A DNA stretch of 64,000 nt from Candidatus Soleaferrea massiliensis AP7 (lineage in GTDB: Bacteria; Bacillota; Clostridia; Oscillospirales; Ruminococcaceae). Under the pieces are notes generated by a model, which saw only the letters and a program-made list of their open reading frames with translations, had not been told where the DNA came from and searched no databases. A program made the position numbers and the translations under genes. Position 1 is the stretch's first letter; each line of letters starts with the position of its first letter. This document shows, piece by piece, positions 27,901-35,435 of the stretch. The stretch spans positions 1 through 64,000 of the forward strand of contig NZ_CCYH01000029.1 of assembly GCF_000820765.1 (NCBI RefSeq), given 5' to 3'.

Positions 27901-28479
27901 CGCGGAGGTCGCCTTGTATTCATAGATCTCGGTTCCAGGCGTGTTCGGCTTGCCGATCTTCAGGCCATAAATGCCGTAAGCGGTGGTGGACAGCTGCACA
28001 TTGTGGCAGTAGTCATACTTGAAGTAGTCGATTCCCCATTCCGCGAAGCTTGTGGCATCCGAATACTCACGGAATTCGGACGCAGGCATATCCTGACAGG
28101 TGAACAGGCCGTTCGAGGTGTAAAGGCCGATCTTCAAATCCCTGTCATGGGTATAATCTGCAAGCCATTTCATGCCGTGCGGGAAACGCAGCGGGTCATT
28201 CTGAAGCCTGCCGTTGACATCCCTTTCGGACGACTGCCAGTTGTCGTCGAGGTTGACATACTCATAACCAACGTCTCTCAAACCGTGTTCCACCATGGCG
28301 TCTGCGGTGTCTTTGATCAAATCTTCGTCAATGTTGGCCCAGAAAGCATTCCAGCTTGACCAGCCCATCGGCGGAGTCTTTCCCACACCGTTGTCATGTG
28401 CGCTTGCTCCTGCTGTCAGCATAGCGGCAGCCAGAAGAACGGTTGACACGGATGCGGCAACTTTTGTTGTTTTCTTCAT
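24916..28479 (-). CDS. Secreted GH27 alpha-galactosidase with NPCBM modules and dockerin
   Basis: 1187 residues. Signal peptide 1-27; GH27 barrel from TPPMGWSSWNAF, with nucleophile Asp156 in YFKYDYCHN and the acid/base in NDPDML (Asp398/Asp400). A beta module of about 120 residues (about 180-305, VPEDGTYALNLDFY) is inserted inside the barrel, between the nucleophile and the ICEWG strand. After the barrel: a C-terminal beta domain, a NEW3-type domain (605-700), two NPCBM domains (about 715-830 and 850-980, both with YGDDELL), helical FIVAR-like segments, and a dockerin-like end (DVNGNG, DYDGNG). It removes terminal alpha-galactose from polysaccharides or glycoconjugates outside the cell. ATG 28479 overlaps the preceding stop as ATGA, and AAGGAGG lies inside the preceding gene. 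Confidence 0.93.
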   Translation of the reverse strand: MKKTTKVAASVSTVLLAAAMLTAGASAHDNGVGKTPPMGWSSWNAFWANIDEDLIKDTADAMVEHGLRDVGYEYVNLDDNWQSSERDVNGRLQNDPLRFPHGMKWLADYTHDRDLKIGLYTSNGLFTCQDMPASEFREYSDATSFAEWGIDYFKYDYCHNVQLSTTAYGIYGLKIGKPNTPGTEIYEYKATSAKLEGTAKMVGTSYIDGLGNNAGSATFTVTVPEDGTYALNLDFYKKPSSTEVPMFVDINGDSKHPYRMMLPATNYNGGAPGSRAAAMLELKAGENTLRFYNPITTAKRDYDTARYNYGVMRDNLMQATQKYAEENNQPNRPIAFSICEWGGRQPWIWGGETGNLWRTTGDISANWNSVMSIYDVNVNLYEYAGKYHGETEDYGWNDPDMLEVGNGSLTHDENISHFTLWCQMASPLILGNDLRKLEDEGEVLQIIKNEDAIAVDQDELCIQGIKFKDDGDLEYLVKPLTGGRISLVMFNRSAKAAPMSMEIAEIGNLVKEKDEYYYENHYNLDKTYVYHLKDVWEKNEDGTNVEFDSAIASAVVPSHGVKMYIIEPNENIEKGAYVIGSLSKNTLKAGETAIVSAKFTNGGKIDVENVGLKLDLPAGFKVRPLTSTVGNDLSTGGTFTVQWEITAGEDALDNAPLTIVADLLYAGDKEISKVTFDSIVTVRGAATGDPLPDGPLTIHNWTSGKAGWGTIRQDRSINGNKLTIAGVTYDKGIGTHAPSELVYYIGGRGIQFTAKCGSDDDSGGNGDIRFLVYGDDELLFDSGTMKWKGAAKDIDVKLLGHDYLRLVVDECGNMDFDHADWIDPQITSYEPTVINNGALTIANAMSAAGYWRNPVDGQNVDGGPLMLDGVDYSRPDGGFQVNAPGTVTYYLNGAPGVFTAKIGLGDEVKENDKAQGHGNVVYKVYGDDELLYEQFMDVNSETIEVNVPMVGYDILKLVVDEYDDTLYDHACWIEPRFMTSTAPLSKIIEEANAKLAAAVPGILDGQTPQEAVDTFSAAIAAAQEVADKVEDASMEEIAAAAKDLRAAIIAFDASKVVVDKSELCGMIMLSKLLDESNYTAEKWAAFQEVYAEVLDVYNRTDVSQKDVDDAVAALGAAYKELNVVRGDVNGNGVLDEEDLAWIKEYIGGQREFTPEQVILADYDGNGKVNVLDLLKWKLELQNQQNAQ

Positions 28480-28784
28480 GTTGAATCCTCCTTGCTTGAA
28501 ATTTTGATCTTCTTTAGGTTCTTGACATTTATAATCTCTGCAAGCTCTGGCGGCAGACTGGCAACGTCAAGTTCTGTCGGAAAAGTGCAGCAATGTCCTG
28601 CTATAAACTCTTCAAATTCGCTCACATACCGCGCTCTAACCGCTGTCCGGTGGATAAAGCAGGGATGATGGTCGTCAAAGAATCTGACGCATCCCTTCAA
28701 AATCCCCGCCTCCGTAAACGGAAGCTCCGAGACAGCACAGCGCAGAATGTCCGAGCCCTCCAGTGTCAAATATAGTTCAGCCAT
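28476..28784 (-). CDS. Unknown 102-aa protein in the GH27 operon
   Basis: Not recognised. 102 residues, no signal peptide or membrane segment, five cysteines (including GHCC near residue 65), and an acidic/aromatic middle part (VRFFDDHHPCF). GGAGGGG lies before ATG 28784 and within the end of the upstream gene; its own stop overlaps the GH27 start (ATGA). Tight coupling on both sides argues for a real gene whose product is needed with the DsbD-like protein or the enzyme. A cytoplasmic location is inferred from the lack of export signals. Confidence 0.75.
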   Translation of the reverse strand: MAELYLTLEGSDILRCAVSELPFTEAGILKGCVRFFDDHHPCFIHRTAVRARYVSEFEEFIAGHCCTFPTELDVASLPPELAEIINVKNLKKIKISSKEDST

Positions 28785-28787
28785 GTT

Positions 28788-30416
28788 TTATCCCCTCCAA
28801 AGGTTGTAGACGCCCAGGGCCGTAAAGCCCAGGAAGAGGATGAACATCAGCAGTTTGATCAGGGATTCCCTGTTCGCAAATTTTCCCGCCACGTCCGTAT
28901 ACTTCTTTCCTTTATAAACAAGCAGTGTGACTATGACGGCCGGAAGCGACATCATGACCGCATAGATCAGGAAGACAAACGCGCCGATGAGCATATCGCC
29001 CGCGCTGGAGTTGAAGTAGTACAGCACGGTTGCGGCGAACAGCTGGCCGGTGCACAGGAATTCTCCGACGGCGACAATCGCGCCCGCGATCAACGCCGCG
29101 ATGAACAGCGCCCTGCCGGTGGAAATCTTTTCAATATGCTTCTCATAAAACGCCTTCATCTTCGGCGGGAACTGCAGAATCGCCTTGCCGGACTGACCCT
29201 TCTTCGCGCGGATAAAGTCGATCAGACTCAGCACCGCGAAGATCACGCCGATCACGATAACAAGAATGGCGATGGCCAGATTGATGCCGGAGATGACCGC
29301 CTTGTCAATGACGCTGAGCAGTCCGAAGAAGACCGTGCCCAGCAGGAAATACATGATGACGCGGCCGACCACGAAGCCGAAGCCGCCGCCCAGCACCTTG
29401 CGCCTGTCCGCAATCAGCAGAGAAAACAGCAGCAGAATCAGCGACATCGAGCACGGGGAAAGCCCGCCGATAAGACCGGAAAGCGCAATCCAAAGCACGT
29501 TGACAATCGTCATCGGTCCGCCGCTTTCGCCCATCGCGCCGCCTTCGCCGCTCGAGAGGACATCGACCAGGTTTCTGCTGATCTGGTCGTATCCCACCAG
29601 ATAGCCGCCGTCATACAGGATGATCGGCACCCGCTGCTCCTCCGGCTTGACGTTGTGCTGGTTGTAAAGGTCGTTGATGCGTTCTATTTCAGCAATGTCG
29701 CCGGCGTTGATCTTATCCACCTTCAGCGGCTTCACTGTGGTGGTGCCGTCGTCATTCTTCACTTCAATTTCAGTGATCCCCTCGAGGAACTTGTTCACCT
29801 TTTCACAGTCCGAGCATCCATCCGCGTACAGGTACTTGACCGATACGTTTTTCGACGCCTTGCCGGTATTTTCCCGCAGATAGGTCGCGACACTGCCCTT
29901 AAAGTTGTCGCCAAGCTCCTGCGAACCGATCATGACCGCATCGCCGATAAAGACAATCGGCTGCAGCATCAGCTTTTCCTCATCGATGTCGTGGTTCTGG
30001 AATTCCACCTTGAGCTTTTCCAGATTCTCCTCGACCGCGACGTTGTAGGCTTCCAGATTGACCGTGACGTTCGGAAAATCCATCTTCACCATGGCCCGGA
30101 TGTTGTCCTCCACCGTCTTCTCCTCTTCGCAGGTCAGGCAGCGGTTATAAAAGTAGTAGATGATGTCCACTTCGCCCGGTGACTGATCGGCATCCGGATT
30201 GACCGACACGGTGTCCTCCGCGGAAAGCGAACCGCCGTCATCCGTGTGTCCGCCGGCCGGCGGCTGTGTGGTATCCTCGCCGTTGATCTCCCCATAGGTG
30301 ACGATTGGACCGTCGCTGTTATCCGCCGCGCGCACTGCCGAAAAAAGCAGGGAGGACAGGATCAGCAGCAGCATGAGAACCGAAATATATTGTAAAGACC
30401 TGTGATGTTTGTGCAT
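28788..30416 (-). CDS. DsbD/CcdA-like membrane protein with two extracellular thioredoxin-like domains
   Basis: 542 residues. Signal peptide 1-30, a Gly/Asp/Thr-rich linker, a first thioredoxin/glutaredoxin-like domain with CLTC (about residue 92-95), a second with CSDC (about 201-204), then six or more membrane segments (about 300-540) with the CcdA/DsbD cysteines in LSPCSMSL and EFLCTG. This order lets electrons from cytoplasmic thioredoxin cross the membrane to the outer domains, to reduce or isomerise disulfides of exported proteins (family knowledge). The usual DsbD has one C-terminal thioredoxin domain; here two N-terminal ones are present. It is the first gene of the operon with the 102-aa protein and GH27. 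Confidence 0.87.
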   Translation of the reverse strand: MHKHHRSLQYISVLMLLLILSSLLFSAVRAADNSDGPIVTYGEINGEDTTQPPAGGHTDDGGSLSAEDTVSVNPDADQSPGEVDIIYYFYNRCLTCEEEKTVEDNIRAMVKMDFPNVTVNLEAYNVAVEENLEKLKVEFQNHDIDEEKLMLQPIVFIGDAVMIGSQELGDNFKGSVATYLRENTGKASKNVSVKYLYADGCSDCEKVNKFLEGITEIEVKNDDGTTTVKPLKVDKINAGDIAEIERINDLYNQHNVKPEEQRVPIILYDGGYLVGYDQISRNLVDVLSSGEGGAMGESGGPMTIVNVLWIALSGLIGGLSPCSMSLILLLFSLLIADRRKVLGGGFGFVVGRVIMYFLLGTVFFGLLSVIDKAVISGINLAIAILVIVIGVIFAVLSLIDFIRAKKGQSGKAILQFPPKMKAFYEKHIEKISTGRALFIAALIAGAIVAVGEFLCTGQLFAATVLYYFNSSAGDMLIGAFVFLIYAVMMSLPAVIVTLLVYKGKKYTDVAGKFANRESLIKLLMFILFLGFTALGVYNLWRG

Positions 30417-30574
30417 AAGCGTTACTCCTCAACTATGTATTTGCCGATTTTTCAGAAACCCGTTCATAGATCCTCTCTTTCATTCCCTCATAGATTGCAG
30501 AACTATGAAATCCTCAGTGGTATATTTGAAATGTTCAAATGAAGACATAACTCCATATTCTATAATCCTTTTTT

Positions 30575-30603
30575 AGTTTACCACGATCTGAATAGATTGT
30601 AAA
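30575..30603 (-). promoter_or_regulatory. Promoter of the DsbD-like/GH27 operon
   Basis: TTTACA (30603-30598), 17 bases, TAAACT (30580-30575) on the minus strand, giving a leader of about 150 nt. Confidence 0.6.
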
Positions 30604-30612
30604 TATAAAATT

Positions 30613-30639
30613 TCTACGATTTACCTGCAATAATCTACG
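30613..30639 (-). promoter_or_regulatory. Paired CGTAGA direct repeats, 21-bp period (putative activator site B)
   Basis: TCTACG on the plus strand at 30613-30618 and 30634-30639. The near copy lies 9 bases above the -35, exactly as in site A at 13945-13971. Confidence 0.55.
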
Positions 30640-30770
30640 ATTTCCTTTTATTTGATAGGTTTATGGCCGTAATTCTCAGTCTTGCACTGATTAACCAATT
30701 TCCTTTTCCCATTTTTCATGGCCATACCGCACATGAATATGCTGAAAATCCATCCGCTTCAATAATCTAT

Positions 30771-30799
30771 TTGACAAATTGATGACAATGTGTTATTCT
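30771..30799 (+). promoter_or_regulatory. Promoter of the TetR operon
   Basis: TTGACA (30771-30776), 17 bases, TATTCT (30794-30799). Confidence 0.8.
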
Positions 30800-30824
30800 T
30801 TGATTGAATAAGTAATCAATCAAA
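30799..30824 (+). promoter_or_regulatory. Probable TetR operator
   Basis: TTTGATTG, 10 bases, CAATCAAA: a perfect inverted repeat that begins on the last base of the -10 box, so binding would block transcription of the regulator's own operon. Confidence 0.75.
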
Positions 30825-30843
30825 GAAAGGTGGTATCCTGCTT

Positions 30844-31434
30844 TTGCCGAGAAGTGCAGACAGCTTTAAAAAACTGCGGGAATTTTCCCAGCAGATGATT
30901 CTGGACAAAGCGCTGAAGGTTTTTGCCAAAAAAGGGTTTGACGCCACCAAGATGGCCGACCTCAGCAAGATCATCGGGATCAGCCAGGGGCTGATCTATC
31001 ACTATTTCCCCTCCAAGGAGGAGCTTTTCAACACGCTTGTGAAGCGTGCGACCGATATCAGCGCCCGGGCTCTGCGGTCGATTGCCAATATGCAGGCCTC
31101 ACCCAGGGAAAAGATCGAGGCTCTGTCCAGGCGCATGGTCCAGCTGGCGGCGACCGACGAGGTTGCGGTCAACAACTTTATGCTGATGATCCAGGTCGGC
31201 ATGCGGAATGGCTTCAATGAACAGGTACAGGCATATGACAGCACGCCCGTACGTATGCTGAAAGAGATCATCGAAGAGGGTCAGCGGTGCGGGCAGGTTG
31301 TCATGGGCGACCCCATCCGGCTGACATATCTGTATTGGGCGTGCGTGGAGGGTATCTGCGTCAACAAGATCACCCATGGAAACCAGTTTCCAATCCCGGA
31401 AGCGCAGCAGCTGAACCGTCTGCTTCTGGTTTAA
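30844..31434 (+). CDS. TetR family transcriptional regulator
   Basis: 196 residues. The N-terminal HTH is clear: FAKKGFDATKMADLSKIIGI then SQGLIYHYFPSKEELF (about residues 27-63). The C-terminal ligand domain is unassigned. I use TTG 30844, with AAGGTGG in front; no ATG is better placed. The perfect inverted repeat over its promoter suggests self-repression. It heads an operon with two envelope-stress-type genes (LiaF-like and DUF4097), so it probably senses a membrane-active compound (inference). Confidence 0.9.
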   Translation: MPRSADSFKKLREFSQQMILDKALKVFAKKGFDATKMADLSKIIGISQGLIYHYFPSKEELFNTLVKRATDISARALRSIANMQASPREKIEALSRRMVQLAATDEVAVNNFMLMIQVGMRNGFNEQVQAYDSTPVRMLKEIIEEGQRCGQVVMGDPIRLTYLYWACVEGICVNKITHGNQFPIPEAQQLNRLLLV

Positions 31435-31472
31435 CATACATTCCTATTCTAAATTAAAAGGAGAATATTTCA

Positions 31473-32150
31473 ATGAGGAATAAAATCAGCAATATCCTGT
31501 GGGGACTTTTACTGATCGCACTCGGCGTCGCCTTTGCGGGCAGCGTCGTGGGGCTTTGGCATTTTACAATCTTTTTCCGCGGATGGTGGACGCTGTTCAT
31601 CATCGTCCCCTGCCTGATCAATATGATCAGACGCGGCATCCATATCGCCAACACGATCGGCCTGCTGGTCGGCGTCATGCTGCTTCTGGCCGCGCAGGGC
31701 GTCCTGTCCGGTCTGATGATCGGCAAGCTGATCTTCCCGCTGATCCTGGTCATCATCGGCTTCGGCATCATCTTCCGGGATCTGTTCGGACGGCGCATCA
31801 AGCGCATTGAGGGGCTTAATTCCGGAGCGGAGATGGACTATACCGCCATTTTCAGCGCACAGAAGGTTCAGTTCCCGCCGCAGCCGTTTGAAGGCGCCAA
31901 CATCACCGCCATCTTCGGCGGCGTGGATCTGGATCTTCGCGGAGCGGTCATCAGCCACGATATCGTGATCAACGCGACCTCGGTCTTCGGCGGCAGCGAT
32001 ATCTTCGTCCCGTCAAACGTCAAGGTCGTCGTATCCTCCCTGCCGATCTTCGGCGGCGTCAGCAACAAAAGCATTAACAGCAAGGATGCGGACGCTCCGA
32101 CCGTCTATGTGAAAGCGACCTGCATCTTTGGAGGAGTTGATATTAAATGA
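31473..32150 (+). CDS. LiaF-like membrane protein (DUF5668 plus C-terminal beta domain)
   Basis: 225 residues. Four membrane segments fill residues 5-110 (GLLLIALGVAFAG, WWTLFIIVPCLI, LVGVMLLLAAQG, PLILVIIGFGIIF). A soluble domain follows with repeats of the phrase IFGGVD (about 148, 195 and the end). This matches the LiaF/VraT group, which modulates cell-envelope stress systems. AAAGGAG lies before ATG 31473. The stop overlaps the next gene as ATGA. No LiaRS kinase is next to it; the TetR regulator takes that place. Confidence 0.85.
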   Translation: MRNKISNILWGLLLIALGVAFAGSVVGLWHFTIFFRGWWTLFIIVPCLINMIRRGIHIANTIGLLVGVMLLLAAQGVLSGLMIGKLIFPLILVIIGFGIIFRDLFGRRIKRIEGLNSGAEMDYTAIFSAQKVQFPPQPFEGANITAIFGGVDLDLRGAVISHDIVINATSVFGGSDIFVPSNVKVVVSSLPIFGGVSNKSINSKDADAPTVYVKATCIFGGVDIK

Positions 32151-32971
32151 ATACAGCACAGCGCGTGATAAAATATGTGGCGATGACCTTTGCACTGCTG
32201 CTTGCGGCCGGCATCATCGCCGCAATCTTTAATGTGGGAATCGGGGTAATGAATATGTTTGGCATGACTTCTTCCTCCAGCGGCACCATCGACTTCAATG
32301 AAACCTATCAGAATGTCCAGAATCTTGAGATTTCCTGTTCGTATGGCGAGCTTGAAATTATACCGTCCAACGAATTTCGTGTTGAAGCGGCCGACGTCTC
32401 CTCCGACTTTAAAAGCGAGGTCAAAAACGGCACCCTTGTCGTGAAGGACCGCCGCGGTTTCGGTTTCTTTTCCGGTTTTGGCGCGCATTCCAAGATCATC
32501 GTCTATCTGCCGAAGGACCAGTCCTTTGAATCGGCCAAGGTGGAATGCGGCGCCGGCGAGGTCCATGTGGACCAATTGATCGCAGATAAGCTGAAGCTGG
32601 AAATCGGCGCGGGAGCCTTCTATGCCAAACAGATCGAAGCGGATGAAGCCGACATCAAAGGCGGTGTCGGAGAGCTTCGCATCACCGATGCAAAAATCAA
32701 CGATCTCGATCTTGATTCCGGCGTCGGCCAGTCGACCATTGAAGGCATCGTGACCGGGGACAGCAAGGTCAACACCGGCATCGGCCAGGTGAGCCTGACG
32801 CTTGACGGCCGCGCAAACGATTATTATTTTGATTTGAAAAACGGCATCGGTGAAATCTCCGTCGACAACCAGTCCTATCATGGGGACAGCAAGGTGGGCG
32901 ACAAATCGGCTGCCAATCGCTTCAAGATCAACGGCGGCATCGGTCAGGTCACGGTTCGATTCGGCAACTGA
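32147..32971 (+). CDS. DUF4097-type beta-solenoid membrane-anchored protein
   Basis: 274 residues. One N-terminal membrane anchor (about 10-37), then a domain of short repeating beta turns: GAGEVHVDQL, GAGAFYAKQI, GVGELRITDA, GVGQSTIEGI, GIGQVSLTLD, GIGEISVDNQ, GIGQVTVRFG. This is the typical DUF4097 solenoid, often found with LiaF/PspC-like genes in envelope stress operons. The anchor and charge pattern suggest the solenoid is outside the membrane. It overlaps the LiaF-like gene by four bases. Confidence 0.85.
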   Translation: MNTAQRVIKYVAMTFALLLAAGIIAAIFNVGIGVMNMFGMTSSSSGTIDFNETYQNVQNLEISCSYGELEIIPSNEFRVEAADVSSDFKSEVKNGTLVVKDRRGFGFFSGFGAHSKIIVYLPKDQSFESAKVECGAGEVHVDQLIADKLKLEIGAGAFYAKQIEADEADIKGGVGELRITDAKINDLDLDSGVGQSTIEGIVTGDSKVNTGIGQVSLTLDGRANDYYFDLKNGIGEISVDNQSYHGDSKVGDKSAANRFKINGGIGQVTVRFGN

Positions 32972-33086
32972 CAGCCAGCGATTTTTGATACCACCATACT
33001 GTTATGGCGGTATTGGCCAGATGGTTCATATAGTACATCATATGGCATTCAGAGCCTTATACTGACGAATGTTCGTTATATTGTTG

Positions 33087-33124
33087 AAAGCGGCACAGTC
33101 ATGAATCATGACTGTGCCGCTTTG
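33087..33124 (+). terminator. Palindromic terminator after the TetR operon
   Basis: AAAGCGGCACAGTCATGA, one base, and its exact reverse complement. A weaker hairpin at 32989-33013 lies before it. Confidence 0.7.
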
Positions 33125-33446
33125 CGTTCAGATACACTGGAAGACGGCATCCTGCTATTACTTGTATGGATAATTGGGTGCGCAAAGTCATTTTTCTTCT
33201 ACTGCTTCGGCCTTATGTTGTTTTCTTTTTTCTGAACTGTTGTGCTTTCTATGTTCATTTACAATTGCACTGATTTTTACAGTGCTGAAGAAGGTTAAAA
33301 GACATCTGTATTTCCGGAAGAAAGCTCATTTCCCGTCGAAACAGCCAGCGCTGCTCAGAAAAGTTGGGCTCATCCATCATTTTCCGCATTCTGCGGACAT
33401 ACGTTATAGAATAGGGAATTCTATAGAGTGTGAGTGTGGTGGAATT
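33125..33446. other. Gap before the flippase gene
   Basis: About 320 bases. The flippase frame stays open through most of it, but there is no start with a ribosome-binding site before 33447. Near 33400 there is a CATACGTT that resembles a sporulation sigma-E -10; its -35 is not clear. Confidence 0.35.
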
Positions 33447-35021
33447 ATGAAAAAAATCCGCGTATTCTTTCTGAACGCCTTTATCCTGACGGCAACCTCT
33501 TTCTTCATGAACCTAATCGGCGTTTGGTTCAACCTGTATGTGACCAACAAGATCGGCGTGACGGCGATGGGTGTGTTCCAGCTGGTCATGTCGGTTTATA
33601 TGTTTGCCGTGACGCTGGCAACCTCCGGTATCAATCTCGCGACGACGCGGCTGGTGGCCGAGGAGCTTGGGCGCGGCTGCATTGCCGGCGTGAAGAGCGC
33701 CATGCACAAATGCCTTGCCTACAGCGCGGTGTTCGGAACGGCTACCGCCGTGATCCTGTTCACGAACGCCCAGACAATCGGCGCCCGCTTCCTGGGGAAT
33801 GAGCAGACCATCCCCGCTTTGAAGGTTCTGGCCGTCAGTCTGCCGTTCCTTGCCATGGCCAGCGTGCTCGGCGGCTACTTCACAGCGGTGCGCCGCGTGG
33901 TCAAGAGTGCCTCGACGCAGATATTGGAGCAGTTCGTCAAAATCGGCTGCACCATGATCGGTCTCAATATCCTGATGCCGAAGGGGCTGGGATACGCATG
34001 CCTTGCCATCGTGCTGGCCGGAACCATTGCGCAGGTCGTTTCCTTCCTGCTTTCCTTCCTGCTGTATTTCTTCGACAGCCGGCGTTACCGGACAACACAA
34101 AAGCCCTCCCCCGATATCGCCAAAAGGATGTTCGGCATCGCGCTGCCGATCGCTTTCAGCTCCTATCTTCGGATGGGCCTTTTAACCGTTAAAAATCTTC
34201 TGGTTCCGATGCAGCTCAAAAAATCCGGCGTCAGCAGCGACGGCAGCTTTGCCGTGTTTGGGATGATCCAGGGCATTGTGATGCCGGTCATCCTGTTTCC
34301 GCTCTCCATTTTGACCGCGTTCTCCAGCCTGCTGGTTCCCGAGCTTGCGGAATGCTACGCGCTGAACCCGCACATCGATGAGAACCGGCGGGTGCACTAT
34401 ATCATGACCAGGATGTTTCAGGCCGCCATGCTCTTTTCGATCGGCGTATGCGGCATCCTGTTCTGTTTCTCCTCTGAAATCGGGAGCGCGCTGTACGACA
34501 ACAAGAGTGTCGGCGCATATATCCGCATCTTTTCGGTGCTTGTCCCGGTCATGTACCTCGACAATGCCGTGGACAATATGCTCAAAGGTCTCAACGAACA
34601 GGTCAGCTCGATGCGCTACAATGTGATCGACGCGTTCATCAGCCTGGTGCTTGTGTATACGATGCTGCCGTTTAACGGCGTGCGCGGATACATCTGCGTC
34701 ATCTTCATCAGTGAAATTCTCAACACTGCTTTAAGCTTCAACCGGCTGATCACCGCTACCAATTATAAATTTCAGGTTTTTACCTGGCTGGTCAAGCCGC
34801 TTGGATGCATCGCCGCGGCCACCATCTCGGTGAGGCTGCTGATCGGCGCGCTGCATGTCCCGTTCAGCTCCGGCATACTGGAAGCGGTTTGTGTGATAGC
34901 CGGTTCCTTCGTCCTATACCTCGTCCTGCTGCGGCTGACCGGATGCTACAGCACCGAAGACGCGCGCTGGCTCAAAGGCGTCCTGCATCCTTCCAAGGCT
35001 GCGGCCCGGCATTGTGATTGA
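33447..35021 (+). CDS. SpoVB-like polysaccharide/lipid flippase (MOP superfamily)
   Basis: 524 residues with about 14 hydrophobic segments across the whole length. The first segments (AFILTATSFFMNLIGVWFN, TNKIGVTAMGVFQLVMSVY) are characteristic of the Firmicute SpoVB/YtgP/MurJ-like proteins, which flip lipid-linked peptidoglycan or polysaccharide units. In Bacillus, SpoVB acts in spore cortex formation; this gene alone does not prove sporulation. ATG 33447 follows GGTGG; the open frame begins 90 codons earlier in low-complexity sequence without a start site. It is probably monocistronic; its terminator appears to lie at 35221-35261 inside an antisense frame. Confidence 0.85.
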   Translation: MKKIRVFFLNAFILTATSFFMNLIGVWFNLYVTNKIGVTAMGVFQLVMSVYMFAVTLATSGINLATTRLVAEELGRGCIAGVKSAMHKCLAYSAVFGTATAVILFTNAQTIGARFLGNEQTIPALKVLAVSLPFLAMASVLGGYFTAVRRVVKSASTQILEQFVKIGCTMIGLNILMPKGLGYACLAIVLAGTIAQVVSFLLSFLLYFFDSRRYRTTQKPSPDIAKRMFGIALPIAFSSYLRMGLLTVKNLLVPMQLKKSGVSSDGSFAVFGMIQGIVMPVILFPLSILTAFSSLLVPELAECYALNPHIDENRRVHYIMTRMFQAAMLFSIGVCGILFCFSSEIGSALYDNKSVGAYIRIFSVLVPVMYLDNAVDNMLKGLNEQVSSMRYNVIDAFISLVLVYTMLPFNGVRGYICVIFISEILNTALSFNRLITATNYKFQVFTWLVKPLGCIAAATISVRLLIGALHVPFSSGILEAVCVIAGSFVLYLVLLRLTGCYSTEDARWLKGVLHPSKAAARHCD

Positions 35022-35184
35022 GGGCCGGCTTCTGTTCCAGGATGAGAACGCTTGATCAAGCTGTGACACAGTCATACGATACAGTAAAAAATAAATCTCT
35101 GCGCAAAGAATGCTGCCTGGGTGCAGCGTCCAGCTTCCTTATTGCGGCTCCGTATCATTATGATGCACACGATGCTACGGAGCT

Positions 35185-35358
35185 TCATTCCTTTGGCAGG
35201 TGTTCTTTCCATTCCTCTATAGACGACCGGATCTGTTCAACAATCCGGTCGTCTTTTTCATCCTTTGGAAGATGCCGGACCAGTTCATCCAGTGACCGAT
35301 GCAGCTGCTCCATCTGTTCTTCCAGAGGATTCCCCTCTTTATGATCCTGTTTCTTCAT
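35185..35358 (-). CDS. Small charged hypothetical protein, possibly not real
   Basis: 57 residues from ATG 35358 (AGGGGATG in front). Highly charged and helical (HRSLDELVRHLPKDEKDD). No family recognised. A perfect terminator-like hairpin for the opposite strand lies inside the frame at 35221-35261, so either the gene and the flippase terminator share DNA, or the frame is chance. The spacing to the VIT1 gene is 77 bases. Confidence 0.45.
   Translation of the reverse strand: MKKQDHKEGNPLEEQMEQLHRSLDELVRHLPKDEKDDRIVEQIRSSIEEWKEHLPKE
35221..35261 (+). terminator. Intrinsic terminator, probably of the flippase gene
   Basis: AGACGACCGGAT pairs with ATCCGGTCGTCT across nine bases, followed by TTTTT on the plus strand. 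Confidence 0.7.
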
Positions 35359-35435
35359 ATTCAGCATCCCCTGATGTAACAAATAGACGAACGCTCGTCT
35401 TCTAACCGCTGTCCCCTGCTATTCGAACCGCGGGT

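Noticed and set aside
32989..33013. Hairpin ATACCACCATA...TATGGCGGTAT as terminator of the TetR operon
   Set aside because: Imperfect stem and no T run; the palindrome at 33087-33124 is the better candidate.
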